From positions 62,001 through 126,000 of the forward strand of contig CAWGUF010000003.1 in the NCBI GenBank assembly GCA_963825625.1: DNA of 64,000 nt. Reading direction: 5' to 3'. Positions 53,001-61,979 of this stretch are shown piece by piece. How positions within the stretch are numbered: position 1 is the first letter of the stretch; each line of letters opens with the position of its first letter. A program made the position numbers and the translations under genes. The DNA comes from CAMDPA01 sp963825625 (GTDB taxonomy: Bacteria; Pseudomonadota; Alphaproteobacteria; Rhizobiales; Hyphomicrobiaceae). The notes under the pieces were generated by a model, which worked only from the letters and a program-made list of their open reading frames with translations, was not told the DNA's origin and made no database searches.

Positions 53001-53672
53001 GTGACAGTGCAACCGCCGCAAAACTTTTCTCCGCACCAGATCCTCGACGCTGCCCGTCGGGCCGAGGCCGAGGGACGGCGGGATTTTGCCAACCAGTTCT
53101 ACCGCCACCTTCTCGACTACTATCCCGGTTCCCAGGAGGCCTTGGCCGCACGCGAAGGGCTGATGCGTCTGGCGCAAGGAGAGCCTCACCCGCAAGACCC
53201 GATGGCCGCAGCGCTACAGCCACCTCCGCCGCCGACACATTTCGCACCCAGCCCTCCCGGTCCGGCCGCACACCGCCGGCCAGCTCACATGGCCCAAGGC
53301 AACGACAGCGAGCGCCGTCGCCATCACGGCGAGACCGAAGCGCCAGCAGTTCGGGATTATCGGACCGGACGCGCAATTGCCCGGCTGATGAGTTGGTCGG
53401 GTGGCGCGCTCGCGCTCACCGGGACGGCCGCTATTCCCATTGCGATGGTCATGCCCAGGCTGCTGTCGAATATTCCAATTGCCGGCGGCTATGTCACATC
53501 GCCTGGCGCCGGCATCGCTTTGCTGCTCATCGGCCTGGCCATGATGCTTTTCGGCCAGCTTTTCCGCGCAGTCCTCGACATCGCAATTGCCACCCGCAAC
53601 CTGGCGCAGTCCAAACGACGATCGCAAGGGCATCATGGCAACGGCCACAGCGCCCGCCATATACGAGACTGA
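53001..53672 (+). CDS. Hypothetical membrane protein
   Basis: The 223-residue protein starts with a GTG preceded by GAGG. An N-terminal helical region (A-R-R-A-E-A-E-G-R-R-D-F-A-N-Q-F-Y) with a TPR-like look is followed by a proline-rich linker (P-P-P-P-P-T-H) and two membrane segments in the C-terminal half. I do not recognise the family. The Pro-rich linker suggests a soluble domain facing one side of the membrane. Confidence 0.65.
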   Translation: MTVQPPQNFSPHQILDAARRAEAEGRRDFANQFYRHLLDYYPGSQEALAAREGLMRLAQGEPHPQDPMAAALQPPPPPTHFAPSPPGPAAHRRPAHMAQGNDSERRRHHGETEAPAVRDYRTGRAIARLMSWSGGALALTGTAAIPIAMVMPRLLSNIPIAGGYVTSPGAGIALLLIGLAMMLFGQLFRAVLDIAIATRNLAQSKRRSQGHHGNGHSARHIRD

Positions 53673-53735
53673 GCAATCGACGGCATACGCCGCCATCCGG
53701 CCCCGCCGATAGCAACCGCAGCGGCGAATCCAACC

Positions 53736-54536
53736 CTACACTCCCGGTCCAGGCCAAAGCTCTTTGGTCCGCCCAAGAAGGCGATAGACGACGAGGCCGG
53801 CCCACTCCTTGAATGCCATATCGAGGCGAGCGAGCCCCTCTGCCGCCGGTATCGGCTTCAGACGCAGGTGCTTCCATCCCGCAGTGCGATAATCCGTTGG
53901 CCAGGGCACCACATCGAAGCCTTGCGCACGGAACACGCCGACCGCACGCGGCATGTGATAGGCGGATGTGACGAGAATGAAGCGATCGTCCGGCTTCGGT
54001 TTCAATAATCGTCGCAACTCCACGGCATTCTCAAAAGTGGTCCGCGACCGCCCTTCCATGACGTGACGATCCGGTACGATTTCAAAAGCCTCGAGATTGG
54101 CCGCAACATCGTGCGCGGCGCTGCCATCCGCCTGCATCCAACCGCCGTCTCCGCCCGCGAAGATCAGCCGTGCCTGCGGCAGTTTTCGCGCGAGCAGTGC
54201 CGCCTCGGTGAACCGCTCGGCAGCCTCGTTCAGCTGCAGGTGCCCGCGCGCTCTGCCGACCGAGGTAACCTCGAAGCCGCCAAGCATGATGATCGCTGTC
54301 GCCTGCGGTGGGCTGTCCGGCCTCGTGAAGCGTTGCTCCAGAGGCAGCACCAGAACGTCGCTCGCTGGCAGAATTCCGCCCACAACCAGAAGCGTCATCC
54401 CGCCGACGACAAGGCGACGCGCCCACAGCTTTGCCCGGCCCAGCACGAGAAGCACCGCACCGGCTGCCAGCACGACCACGATCGCACTTGACGGCAACAG
54501 CAAGCCTGCCATTGCCTTGTAGATTGAGAACGTCAT
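53736..54536 (-). CDS. YdcF/ElyC (DUF218) family protein
   Basis: The protein has 266 residues with two N-terminal membrane segments. The DUF218 core shows A-I-I-M-L-G-G, L-I-F-A-G-G-D-G, a G-R-S-R-T-T-F-E-N-A-V region and L-V-T-S-A-Y-H-M-P-R. ElyC-type members affect envelope or undecaprenyl-linked steps. It has no obvious partner here. Confidence 0.85.
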   Translation of the reverse strand: MTFSIYKAMAGLLLPSSAIVVVLAAGAVLLVLGRAKLWARRLVVGGMTLLVVGGILPASDVLVLPLEQRFTRPDSPPQATAIIMLGGFEVTSVGRARGHLQLNEAAERFTEAALLARKLPQARLIFAGGDGGWMQADGSAAHDVAANLEAFEIVPDRHVMEGRSRTTFENAVELRRLLKPKPDDRFILVTSAYHMPRAVGVFRAQGFDVVPWPTDYRTAGWKHLRLKPIPAAEGLARLDMAFKEWAGLVVYRLLGRTKELWPGPGV

Positions 54537-54569
54537 ACGTCTCCGTGCACTCCAGGAACCGCCCTCCCA

Positions 54570-55769
54570 TCAGGGCTCGACGCGCTCGACTGCGACCGCA
54601 GTTGCCTCCCCGCCCCCGATACACAGCGACGCCAGCCCGCGCGTTTCACCATACTTTTCCAGGGCGGCCAACAGCGTGACAATGATGCGCGCGCCGGACG
54701 CCCCGATCGGATGTCCCAGTGCGCATGCTCCTCCGTGCACGTTGACTTTGTCGTGCGGCAGTCCGAGATCATGCATGGCCGCCATCGCCACAACCGCAAA
54801 TGCTTCGTTGATCTCGTAAAGTCCGACGTCGCGGGCCTCCCATCCGGCCGCATCGAGCGCCTTCCTGATCGCCCCCACCGGCGCCGTCGTGAACCAGGCC
54901 GGTGCCTGCGCGTGCGTCGCTACGGCGACAATACGGGCGATCGGCCCGAGCTTGCGCCTCCTGGCTTCCGACTGGCGCATCAGCACGAGCGCGGCAGCGC
55001 CATCGGAGATCGAGCTCGCGTTGGCCGCGGTTACCGTTCCGCCGTCGCGAAACGCCGGCTTGAGCGCGGGGATACGGGCGGCATCCGCGGTGAACGGCTG
55101 CTCATCGCGTCCAACCTCGATATTGCCCTTGCGGCCCTTCACCGTGATCGGCACGATCTCGGCGGCAAACGAACCATCCTCGTTGGCAGTCTTTGCCCGG
55201 CCAAGACTGCAAATTGCAAAATCATCCTGCGCGTCGCGCGTGAACTGATAATGCTGTGCCGTGTCCTCGGCAAACGTGCCCATCAGCCTGCCCTTGTCGT
55301 AGGCATCCTCCAGTCCGTCCAGGAACATATGGTCTTTCATCTCGGCGTGGCCGAGACGGGCGCCGGCGCGCATCTTCGGAACCAGGTAGGGCGCGTTGGT
55401 CATGCTTTCCATGCCGCCGGCCACGATGATATCGCGCGGCCGCACGTGCAGGGCTTCATAGGCCATCATCACCGTCTTCATGCCCGAGCCGCACATCTTG
55501 TTGACGGTGGTGCAGGGGACGTGGTCGGGCAACCCAGCCTTGCGCGCGGCCTGGCGGGCTGGCGCCTGCCCCTGACCGGCGGGCAGTACGCAGCCCATGA
55601 GAACTTCGGAAACGTCCGCGGCGGCGATACCGCAGCGCGCCACGGCTGCCGCAATGGCCGCCGCCCCCAAATCCGGCGCAGCAAGCGGTGCGAGCGCGCC
55701 CTGGAACCCACCCATGGCGGTGCGTGCGACGGCGACGATGACGACGGGATCAGCAGCAACTTTGGCCAT
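54570..55769 (-). CDS. Acetyl-CoA C-acetyltransferase (thiolase)
   Basis: The protein has 399 residues. The acylated cysteine is in N-K-M-C-G-S-G-M-K (about residue 90), the catalytic histidine in G-H-P-I-G-A-S-G (about 355) and the second cysteine in C-I-G-G-G-E-A (about 385). It joins or splits acetoacetyl-CoA, feeding polyhydroxybutyrate synthesis or beta-oxidation. No phbB or phbC is seen in the window. Confidence 0.92.
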   Translation of the reverse strand: MAKVAADPVVIVAVARTAMGGFQGALAPLAAPDLGAAAIAAAVARCGIAAADVSEVLMGCVLPAGQGQAPARQAARKAGLPDHVPCTTVNKMCGSGMKTVMMAYEALHVRPRDIIVAGGMESMTNAPYLVPKMRAGARLGHAEMKDHMFLDGLEDAYDKGRLMGTFAEDTAQHYQFTRDAQDDFAICSLGRAKTANEDGSFAAEIVPITVKGRKGNIEVGRDEQPFTADAARIPALKPAFRDGGTVTAANASSISDGAAALVLMRQSEARRRKLGPIARIVAVATHAQAPAWFTTAPVGAIRKALDAAGWEARDVGLYEINEAFAVVAMAAMHDLGLPHDKVNVHGGACALGHPIGASGARIIVTLLAALEKYGETRGLASLCIGGGEATAVAVERVEP

Positions 55770-56204
55770 GGCTCTACCTCCGGACAGGCTGCATGCAGCA
55801 AACCTTACGGCAGCATCGCGGTCAACACGCCAACCGGTGGCTTCCGCCAGGTTTCATTGGCAACGGTCCGGAGCGCCAATCCGCTCATGCTGCCGCGCCT
55901 CAAGGCCTGCAAGGTAATGGCAATTGGCAGCGCATCGCGCTTGAATGGACCTATGCGCCGCTGCCTCGGCCTCTTCAGCAGCTCGCAACCGCTACCCTGC
56001 CTTGAACCTGCCTCGACGTGGAATTGCCTCCACTTGTCCTGCTGCCTGCTAAGTTGCACCCTGGGCGCTCGAACGAAGCTCATCGAGGCTAATTTCCATG
56101 GCGTGCTTTCCCCCGGCTAGTGTAGCGCACCTGACGTTTGGACCCCGGTTGCTGCTGGGCTCGAAACCAAACATCAGGTGCAAAAGCTACACTGGAAACA
56201 AATT
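55770..56204. other. Gap without a supported gene
   Basis: About 430 bases between the thiolase gene and the palindromic element. Short frames are present but none resembles a protein family or has a convincing ribosome site, except that the frame of the peptidase gene is open back to an ATG at 56098 (GAGG nine bases upstream). I see nothing else. Confidence 0.5.
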
Positions 56205-56289
56205 GATCCTAGTGTTCCTCATGGTTCTGACATTTGCTCGGAGCCTGGCCGCAAGGGCAAGCAAATGTCAGAACCGGAACACTAGGATC
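56205..56289. repeat. Long near-perfect palindrome, probable interspersed element
   Basis: Outer arms GATCCTAGTGTTCC (56205-56218) and GGAACACTAGGATC (56276-56289) are perfectly complementary, as are inner arms GGTTCTGACATTTGCT (56223-56238) and AGCAAATGTCAGAACC (56260-56275). A four-base TCAT bulge lies on the left side only. The hairpin has 30 base pairs. The size and symmetry suggest a small mobile or REP-like element. It sits at the 5' end of the peptidase gene. Confidence 0.8.
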
Positions 56290-57693
56290 ATCGGTACGGT
56301 GATAACGCTCGCGCTTGCGGTGCTGGCCACACTCGCCTCGCCAGGCCGCGCTGCCGACCTCGGGCACGACGAAGCCCGGTTTCGCACGATCTACCGCGAG
56401 CTTGTCGAGACCAACACGACACAATCAGCCGGCGATACCCTCAAGGCTGCCCGTCTCATGGCAAAGCACCTCATCGACGGTGGCCTGCCGGAACAGGACG
56501 TCCGCGTCCTCTCGTCGGGACCGCGCAAAGGAAATCTCGTCGCCCGCCTGCGCGGCAGCGGCGCCTTGAAGCCGATACTGCTGGCGGCCCACATCGATGT
56601 CGTCGAGGCCAAGCGTTCGGACTGGCGGTTCGATCCATTCGTGCTGCAGGAGCAGGATGGCTATTTCCGCGGCCGCGGGACTGTCGACGACAAGGCGATG
56701 GCCGCGATTTTCGTGAACAATCTGATCCGCTACCGAAACGAGGCGTTCCGGCCGCAGCGCGATATCATCCTCGCTCTGACCACCGACGAGGAGGTTGCAG
56801 AATTGAAGCACAACGGCATGCGCTGGCTGCTGGAGAGCCATTTCGCGCTGGTCGATGCAGAATTCGCCATCAACGAGGGCGGTGGCGGCATCATGCGGGG
56901 CGGCAGCAAGGTGAGCCTGTCCCTGCAGCTCGCAGAGAAGGTCTATCTGAGCTTCCAACTGGAGGTGAGGGATCGGGGCGGCCACAGCGCCACGCCGCGC
57001 AAGGACACTGCTATTTACCGGCTGGCAGAAGGCCTGCTGAAGCTGCGCGACCATGCCTTTCCGGCACGGCTCAATCCCGTCACCCGCCAGTATCTGACGC
57101 TGGCAACGCGCCTGGAGCGACCGGAGATCAAGACAGCGGTTGAGGCATTGAAATCCGGCGACGCGAGCGAGGCGGCAATCGCTCCGCTTACCGCACGCCC
57201 GACATACAATGCCCTGATCCGCACGACGTGCGTCGCAACCTTGCTGGACGCGGGCCATGCAGAGAACGCTCTACCCCAGACCGCTCGCGCCACCGTGAAT
57301 TGCCGTCTGTTGCCGGACGAAAACCCCGATGTCGTGGAAAAGACCCTGAACACCGTCATCGCCGACCAGAAAATTACCGTCAAACGCCTCGGCACGACGG
57401 TCGTCAGTCCGGTTTCCCCGATGTCGCCCGTCATCATCAAGACGGTCGAGAGCGTCGCCGCCGGACTTTGGCCCGGCGTGCCGGTGATCCCCACCCAGTC
57501 GCGCGGCTATACGGACAGTCGCTGGCTCCGGCGATACGGCATACCGGCATACGGCGTATCCGGCATTTTCACCGAGCAGGGAAAAAGCGGCGTGCACGGC
57601 CTCAACGAGCAGGTGCGGGTCGAGGATGTGATGGCCGCCAAGCGCTTCCAGTATGAGCTGGTGAAGCGCTTGGCGCAGCAACGTCTGGACTGA
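56221..57693 (+). CDS. M20-family metallopeptidase, exported; start uncertain
   Basis: The mature protein begins near A-A-D-L-G-H-D after a signal-peptide-like run (V-I-T-L-A-L-A-V-L-A-T-L-A). Metal ligands are H in A-A-H-I-D-V-V, D in G-T-V-D-D-K, E in T-T-D-E-E-V, E in I-N-E-G-G-G-G and H in V-H-G-L-N-E. It is likely a carboxypeptidase or amidohydrolase. The start is ambiguous: ATG 56221 lies within the palindrome, a GTG at 56299 follows it with AGGA eleven bases upstream, and ATG 56098 precedes it. The palindrome may have landed in the original 5' region. Confidence 0.8.
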   Translation: MVLTFARSLAARASKCQNRNTRIIGTVITLALAVLATLASPGRAADLGHDEARFRTIYRELVETNTTQSAGDTLKAARLMAKHLIDGGLPEQDVRVLSSGPRKGNLVARLRGSGALKPILLAAHIDVVEAKRSDWRFDPFVLQEQDGYFRGRGTVDDKAMAAIFVNNLIRYRNEAFRPQRDIILALTTDEEVAELKHNGMRWLLESHFALVDAEFAINEGGGGIMRGGSKVSLSLQLAEKVYLSFQLEVRDRGGHSATPRKDTAIYRLAEGLLKLRDHAFPARLNPVTRQYLTLATRLERPEIKTAVEALKSGDASEAAIAPLTARPTYNALIRTTCVATLLDAGHAENALPQTARATVNCRLLPDENPDVVEKTLNTVIADQKITVKRLGTTVVSPVSPMSPVIIKTVESVAAGLWPGVPVIPTQSRGYTDSRWLRRYGIPAYGVSGIFTEQGKSGVHGLNEQVRVEDVMAAKRFQYELVKRLAQQRLD

Positions 57694-57762
57694 AAGGCCA
57701 AACCAACCGACCAGTCCCGCTAGCCTGGCCCGCAAGCCTGGCCCGCAAGCCTGGCCCGGGCC

Positions 57763-58233
57763 CTACTTGCGCGATTCCAGGAACGTCACCAGCCTGACGA
57801 CGTCGTCTGCCAGCATGCGCGCCACCGGACCATCCGAGTAGCTCGACGCAACCACCTTGTTGTCAGAGTTCAGCAAGAACTCCGACGGCTGAATGATCTG
57901 CCGCCGCTCCTCCCACCACGAGCCGAGCTTGTCGGCAATGTCGCGCGTCACGCCATAGCCGACCGGGAAAGAGACCTCGTTGGCCACTTCCTGCGCTTTA
58001 TCGATGGGATCGACACTTGCGGCGACGACCTTGATGCCGAGGCGTTCAAGCTCGGCCTTGTTCTGCTCAAATCCGACCAACTGTCGGCGGCAGTAGGGTC
58101 ACCAGTGACCACGGTAAAACAGCACGACCTTGTACTTGTCGCCAAGGCCGCCCGGCACATCGAGACTACCGCCGCCAACGGCATTGAGCCTCAGCGACGG
58201 AAACGATGCGCCTATCCCCAGTTTGTCTGCCAT
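57763..58233 (-). CDS. Peroxiredoxin-like selenoprotein (in-frame TGA read as selenocysteine)
   Basis: Reading TGA at 58099-58101 as selenocysteine gives 156 residues from ATG 58233, with GGAG five bases upstream. The active site is F-Y-R-G-H-W-U-P-Y-C-R-R-Q-L with Sec at residue 45; relatives of the AhpC/TSA-like thiol oxidoreductases have C in this position (W-C-P-Y-C). The rest of the protein continues in the same frame without interruption (A-A-S-V-D-P, V-G-Y-G-V-T-R). It lies directly downstream of tRNA-Sec, selB and selA on the same strand. It probably reduces peroxides or disulfides. A stop-truncated reading would start only at 58080 and lose the active site. Confidence 0.88.
58063..58101 (-). 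promoter_or_regulatory. Candidate bacterial SECIS element for the peroxiredoxin-like gene
   Basis: After the TGA codon and an 11-base gap comes a stem CCGAC (58087-58083) with GTCGG (58077-58073) around a 5-base AGTTG loop whose second base is G. An outer CTGC/GCAG pairing is possible. Position and apical G agree with bacterial SECIS patterns; folding was done by eye. Confidence 0.5.
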
Positions 58234-58290
58234 GAATACTCCGCTTGGTTTGTATTGCCGGGACGGCCGCGAGACCGCGCCGACAGGAAT

Positions 58291-58386
58291 TGGCGGAAAA
58301 GAGTGGGAGTTGAACCCACCAGAGACGTCTGACGCCCCTCACCGGTTTTGAAGACCGGGCGCCCCACCGGGGTGCGATTCCTTTCC
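58291..58386 (-). tRNA. selC: tRNA-Sec (anticodon UCA)
   Basis: The 96-base sequence has the tRNA-Sec architecture: an 8-base-pair acceptor stem starting GGAAAGGA, the anticodon arm C-C-G-G-T-C-TTCAAAA-C-C-G-G with TCA as anticodon, a long variable arm, a T arm GTGGG-TTCAACT-CCCAC and an encoded 3' CCA. The 3' end is at 58291. It is 25 bases downstream of the selB stop and 57 bases upstream of the peroxiredoxin-like start, so all appear co-transcribed. Confidence 0.95.
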
Positions 58387-58411
58387 AGCCGGCAAACAAC
58401 CTAACCGAATT

Positions 58412-60338
58412 TCAGTCCGTGCCAAATACTGCAGCCGCCGGCACCATGATCCGGCGACGGTCCCCCACGCGCTGGGTGAAGTGCTTGGCATCGAAAAACT
58501 CCATGATCTCGACACTGCGGTTACGCCCGACCTCGGCCGCATCCCGGAACTCCGCGACCGCCACGAGCCCGTCCGCCGCTTCGGCCGCGAGCCGTTCGGC
58601 CATGGCCGCAAGCGCGCGCACCGCCGGCGGCCTGAGATAGCGGTTCTTCGATATCCGGTACACAAGCCCCAGCCGGCCGGCGCGGACCAGGAAGGCTTCA
58701 ACCCTGCGCCACTCGATGTCAGTCGCCGCAGCGATCTCACGCACGGAAATCGGGAACACACCGTTGCCGGCAATCACAGGTCCGATCGCCGCCCAAAGCT
58801 TGGCATCAGCCGGATCAAGCCGCGCCTGATGCGTGGGCAGGCGAACCCCCATGTCCTCCTTTACAATCTGCCCCTCGGCGATCAGCGCAGACACGATCGC
58901 CACAGCGGCGGTCGCCGGCACATGGATGCCGGTGCCGGCAAGGACCTTGTTCTCGCCCAGACCTATGGCTCCCGGATAGGCTTCGTGCCACGCCTCGAGC
59001 CTGGCCCGCACACGCTCGCCCACCCCGTCCCAGGCAGCTGGCGCAAAGGCGAGCCGCACACCGTAGCCCGCGACCAGCTTCGTAGCCGTGACGCATTCAA
59101 CCGCCGCCATCTCCTCAGCAGTCAGATTGCGACACGCCGCAAAGCGGTCGAGATCAACCCCGCTTGGCGCGACCTGCAATAACCCAGCAAGCGCTTCACC
59201 AGCATCCGATTGCCGCATGTGAGCGAGCCAGGCCAGCCGCTCCGGACGAGCGCGACCACGCGCAGGCGGGAATATGTCGACAACCTGGCCGCCGCCGATC
59301 GTGTAGCGGGCGGACTGATCGCGGATGATGAAGCGATCCCCGGCGACAGCGCCGATCGGCTTGTCCAGCACGAGTTGCACCAGTCCGCTTTGCCCGGCCT
59401 CCACGCGTAGCCCCTCCAGAACCGCCACGCGCCCAGTCGCTTCGGCAGCGCCCAGGTGCACGTGTACCGGCGTCCAGTGCTGCAGTGGATGTGCCATCGA
59501 CGGCAGCACGCGCAGCTGGCAATCGAGCTTTGCTACGGGAGCCGGCACCCGCTCGTCCGACACCCACATGCCGCGCTGGATCATCTCCTTGCGCAATCCC
59601 TGTCCGGTCAGGTTGAGAGCACAACGCTGCCCTGACCGCCCCGTCGTCGCGGCTGCGTTCTGCGCATGGATGCCACGCACCCGCAACTGCGTGCCCGGCC
59701 CAGCAACGACCACGCGATCGCCAGCCGACACCGTTCCGGAAAACACCGTCCCCGTTGCCACAAAGCCGACCCCGACGACATCGAAGGTGCGATCTACCGC
59801 CATGCGGAAATTGTGATCCGCACTGCGCGCCGGCAGTTCGGCCCCCGTGCCGACCAGATGATCCTTGAGCGCAGCAATACCATCACCCGTCACTGCCGAG
59901 ACCGGGAGCACTGGTGCATCCTGCAACGAGGTGCCGGCAAGCATGGCGCCGATTTCGCTGCGAACTTGCGCGATGCGATCCGGCGAGACCCGGTCGACCT
60001 TGGTCAAAGCCACAGCGCCGTTGCCGATCCCCAGCAGATCGACAATCGCAAGATGCTCCCGTGTCTGCGGCATCGGCCCGTCGTCGGCAGCAACGATCAG
60101 CAGAACGAAGTCCGTACCGGCCAGCCCGCACAGCGCATTGCGGATGAAGCGCTCGTGTCCGGGTACGTCGATGAATCCGATGGTCGTCATGGCCGGCGAT
60201 GGGAAGGTACGCAAAGCCCAGGTCGATGGTCATCCCCCGCTTCTTCTCGTCGGGCAACCGATCTGTATCGATGCCCGTGAGCGCCCTCACCAGCAGCGTC
60301 TTGCCATGATCGACATGTCCGGCGGTGGCGATGATCAT
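58412..60338 (-). CDS. selB: Selenocysteine-specific elongation factor SelB, one frameshift
   Basis: From ATG 60338 (overlapping the selA stop as ATGA) the first frame carries A-G-H-V-D-H-G-K-T, R-G-M-T-I-D-L-G-F-A-Y. A one-base shift near 60201-60203, in a run of three G on the plus strand, then leads to G-F-I-D-V-P-G-H-E-R-F, T-K-V-D, and the C-terminal winged-helix region. Removing one base gives about 641 residues, the normal SelB size. SelB brings Sec-tRNA to UGA codons via the SECIS hairpin. I suspect a sequence error because the homopolymer explains the shift and the rest is well conserved. Confidence 0.92.
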
Positions 60339-61777
60339 GACGTCAATTCGAGCCGGCTCAACTGGTCGATGAAGCGCTTCTCGTCCTCGAGACATCGAAG
60401 GTCGAGAACGAACGCGCCATCGTGGATACGGCCGACCACCGGGCACGGCAGCGATCGAAATGCCCTGGCAATACGGGCCAGCGCGGTGCCCTCGCCGCCG
60501 CCGTTCGCCCCAGGTGCAACCACTGGTGCAACCACTGGCCTGATCGCGATACCCGCACTGGGAACAATGCTCGTCGGCAAAGCGCCCGAGCCCACCGTGC
60601 TGTCGCAGTCGATCGCGGCTACCGTTGCAGTGCCGTTGAGGGCGTCGCGGATATGCGGCACCAGCCGCTCTGCGGCATCCCTGATATTCCCCTGCGATCG
60701 CGCGAGCAGCCGCAGTGTCGGCAATCTCAACGCCAACCGGTCAGGATCCGCATACAAACGAAGAACCGCGGACAGAGCCGCTATCGTCATCTTGTCGCAA
60801 CGCAACGCCCGCTTCATGGGATTCGACTTGATCCTCGCCACCAGCTCCTTGCGACCGACGATGATGCCGGCCTGCGGGCCGCCCAGCAGTTTATCACCGG
60901 AGAAGGTGACGACGTCTGCACCCGCCTTCAACGCCTCCATCGGCGTCGGCTCGTGCGGCAAGCGCCACCGCCGCAGATCAATCAACGTCCCCGCGCCCAG
61001 ATCGTTGACGAATGGAATACCGTGCCGCCGGCACAAGCCGGCGAGCTGAGCCTCAGGCACCGTGGCCGTGAAACCCTCGATCACATAGTTCGACGTGTGC
61101 ACCTTCATGACCAGCGCGGTGTCTGGCTCGATCGCCTGCTCGAAATCCTTTAGGTGGGTGCGATTTGTGGTTCCTACCTCGACCAGCGTGCAGCCCGACC
61201 GCGCCATGATCTCCGGAATCCGGAACGAGCCGCCGATCTCGACCAGCTCACCGCGAGAGACGGGCACCTTGCCGCCGAGAGCCAGCGTGTTCAGGACCAG
61301 CATGACGGCCGCGGCATTGTTGTTGACGACAGTCGCCGCTTCAGCACCGGTGAGGCGGCACAGATCCTCCTCCAGATGGCTGTCCCGATCACCCCGCCGG
61401 CCATCGGCAAGGTCGTATTCGAGATTCGATGCGCCGCGCGCCACATCCGCCACGGCCGCAATCGCCTCTTCCGGCAACGCAGCTCGCCCTAGGTTGGTAT
61501 GCAGCACCGTACCGCTGAGATTGAACACCGCACGCAGCGGCGGCACGGCTGCTCGGGCCAGCGCGCGGGCGGCGATGTCGACGATTTCCTCCGCCCCGAT
61601 CGCTGCCGGCTCGCCGCGCTTGATGGCCGAGCGGACATGCTCCAAGGCCTCGCGGATGGCGCGCGTCACCTCTGCCCGACCATACGCGGCGATGAGAGTG
61701 CTGGCCGTCTCGCAATTCAACAGTCGATCGACTGATGGCAACCGGCCCATAAGCGGCTTTGAGGACATCTGGTTCAT
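60335..61777 (-). CDS. selA: L-seryl-tRNA(Sec) selenium transferase SelA
   Basis: The protein has 480 residues. The PLP lysine is K296 in F-S-G-D-K-L-L-G-G-P-Q-A-G, matching the known SelA site. Other hallmarks are N-L-S-G-T-V-L-H-T-N-L-G-R-A, V-V-N-N-N-A-A-A-V and G-T-T-N-R-T. It converts seryl-tRNA(Sec) to selenocysteyl-tRNA using selenophosphate. It is the first gene of the operon. A short V-V-A-P duplication near residue 430 is encoded by a 12-base repeat. selD, which makes the selenium donor, is not in the window. Confidence 0.95.
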   Translation of the reverse strand: MNQMSSKPLMGRLPSVDRLLNCETASTLIAAYGRAEVTRAIREALEHVRSAIKRGEPAAIGAEEIVDIAARALARAAVPPLRAVFNLSGTVLHTNLGRAALPEEAIAAVADVARGASNLEYDLADGRRGDRDSHLEEDLCRLTGAEAATVVNNNAAAVMLVLNTLALGGKVPVSRGELVEIGGSFRIPEIMARSGCTLVEVGTTNRTHLKDFEQAIEPDTALVMKVHTSNYVIEGFTATVPEAQLAGLCRRHGIPFVNDLGAGTLIDLRRWRLPHEPTPMEALKAGADVVTFSGDKLLGGPQAGIIVGRKELVARIKSNPMKRALRCDKMTIAALSAVLRLYADPDRLALRLPTLRLLARSQGNIRDAAERLVPHIRDALNGTATVAAIDCDSTVGSGALPTSIVPSAGIAIRPVVAPVVAPGANGGGEGTALARIARAFRSLPCPVVGRIHDGAFVLDLRCLEDEKRFIDQLSRLELTS

Positions 61778-61979
61778 GATCGCAGCTTACATCCCGATAG
61801 CGATACGTTACAGATCCCAGGATCAGCAATCCACGAGGCGCCCGCTCGTCAGCGTTAATGAGCGAGCCGGCTGCTGCCCCGCCCGCCCCATCCATCACAA
61901 GATATTGAAGCCGGGTTGTGGATGCGAGCAGCCAGAATTACTGTCGGTTGATCCAACAATAACAGGGAGGACAGTTGGA

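Noticed and set aside
58081..58101. Ordinary nonsense mutation in the peroxiredoxin-like gene
   Set aside because: The TGA is exactly at the redox Cys position, and the gene is next to tRNA-Sec, selB and selA; selenocysteine is the simpler reading.
60514..60540. Short 12-base repeat in selA as a possible phase-variation tract
   Set aside because: Only two copies, in frame, giving V-V-A-P twice; too little to suggest a switch.
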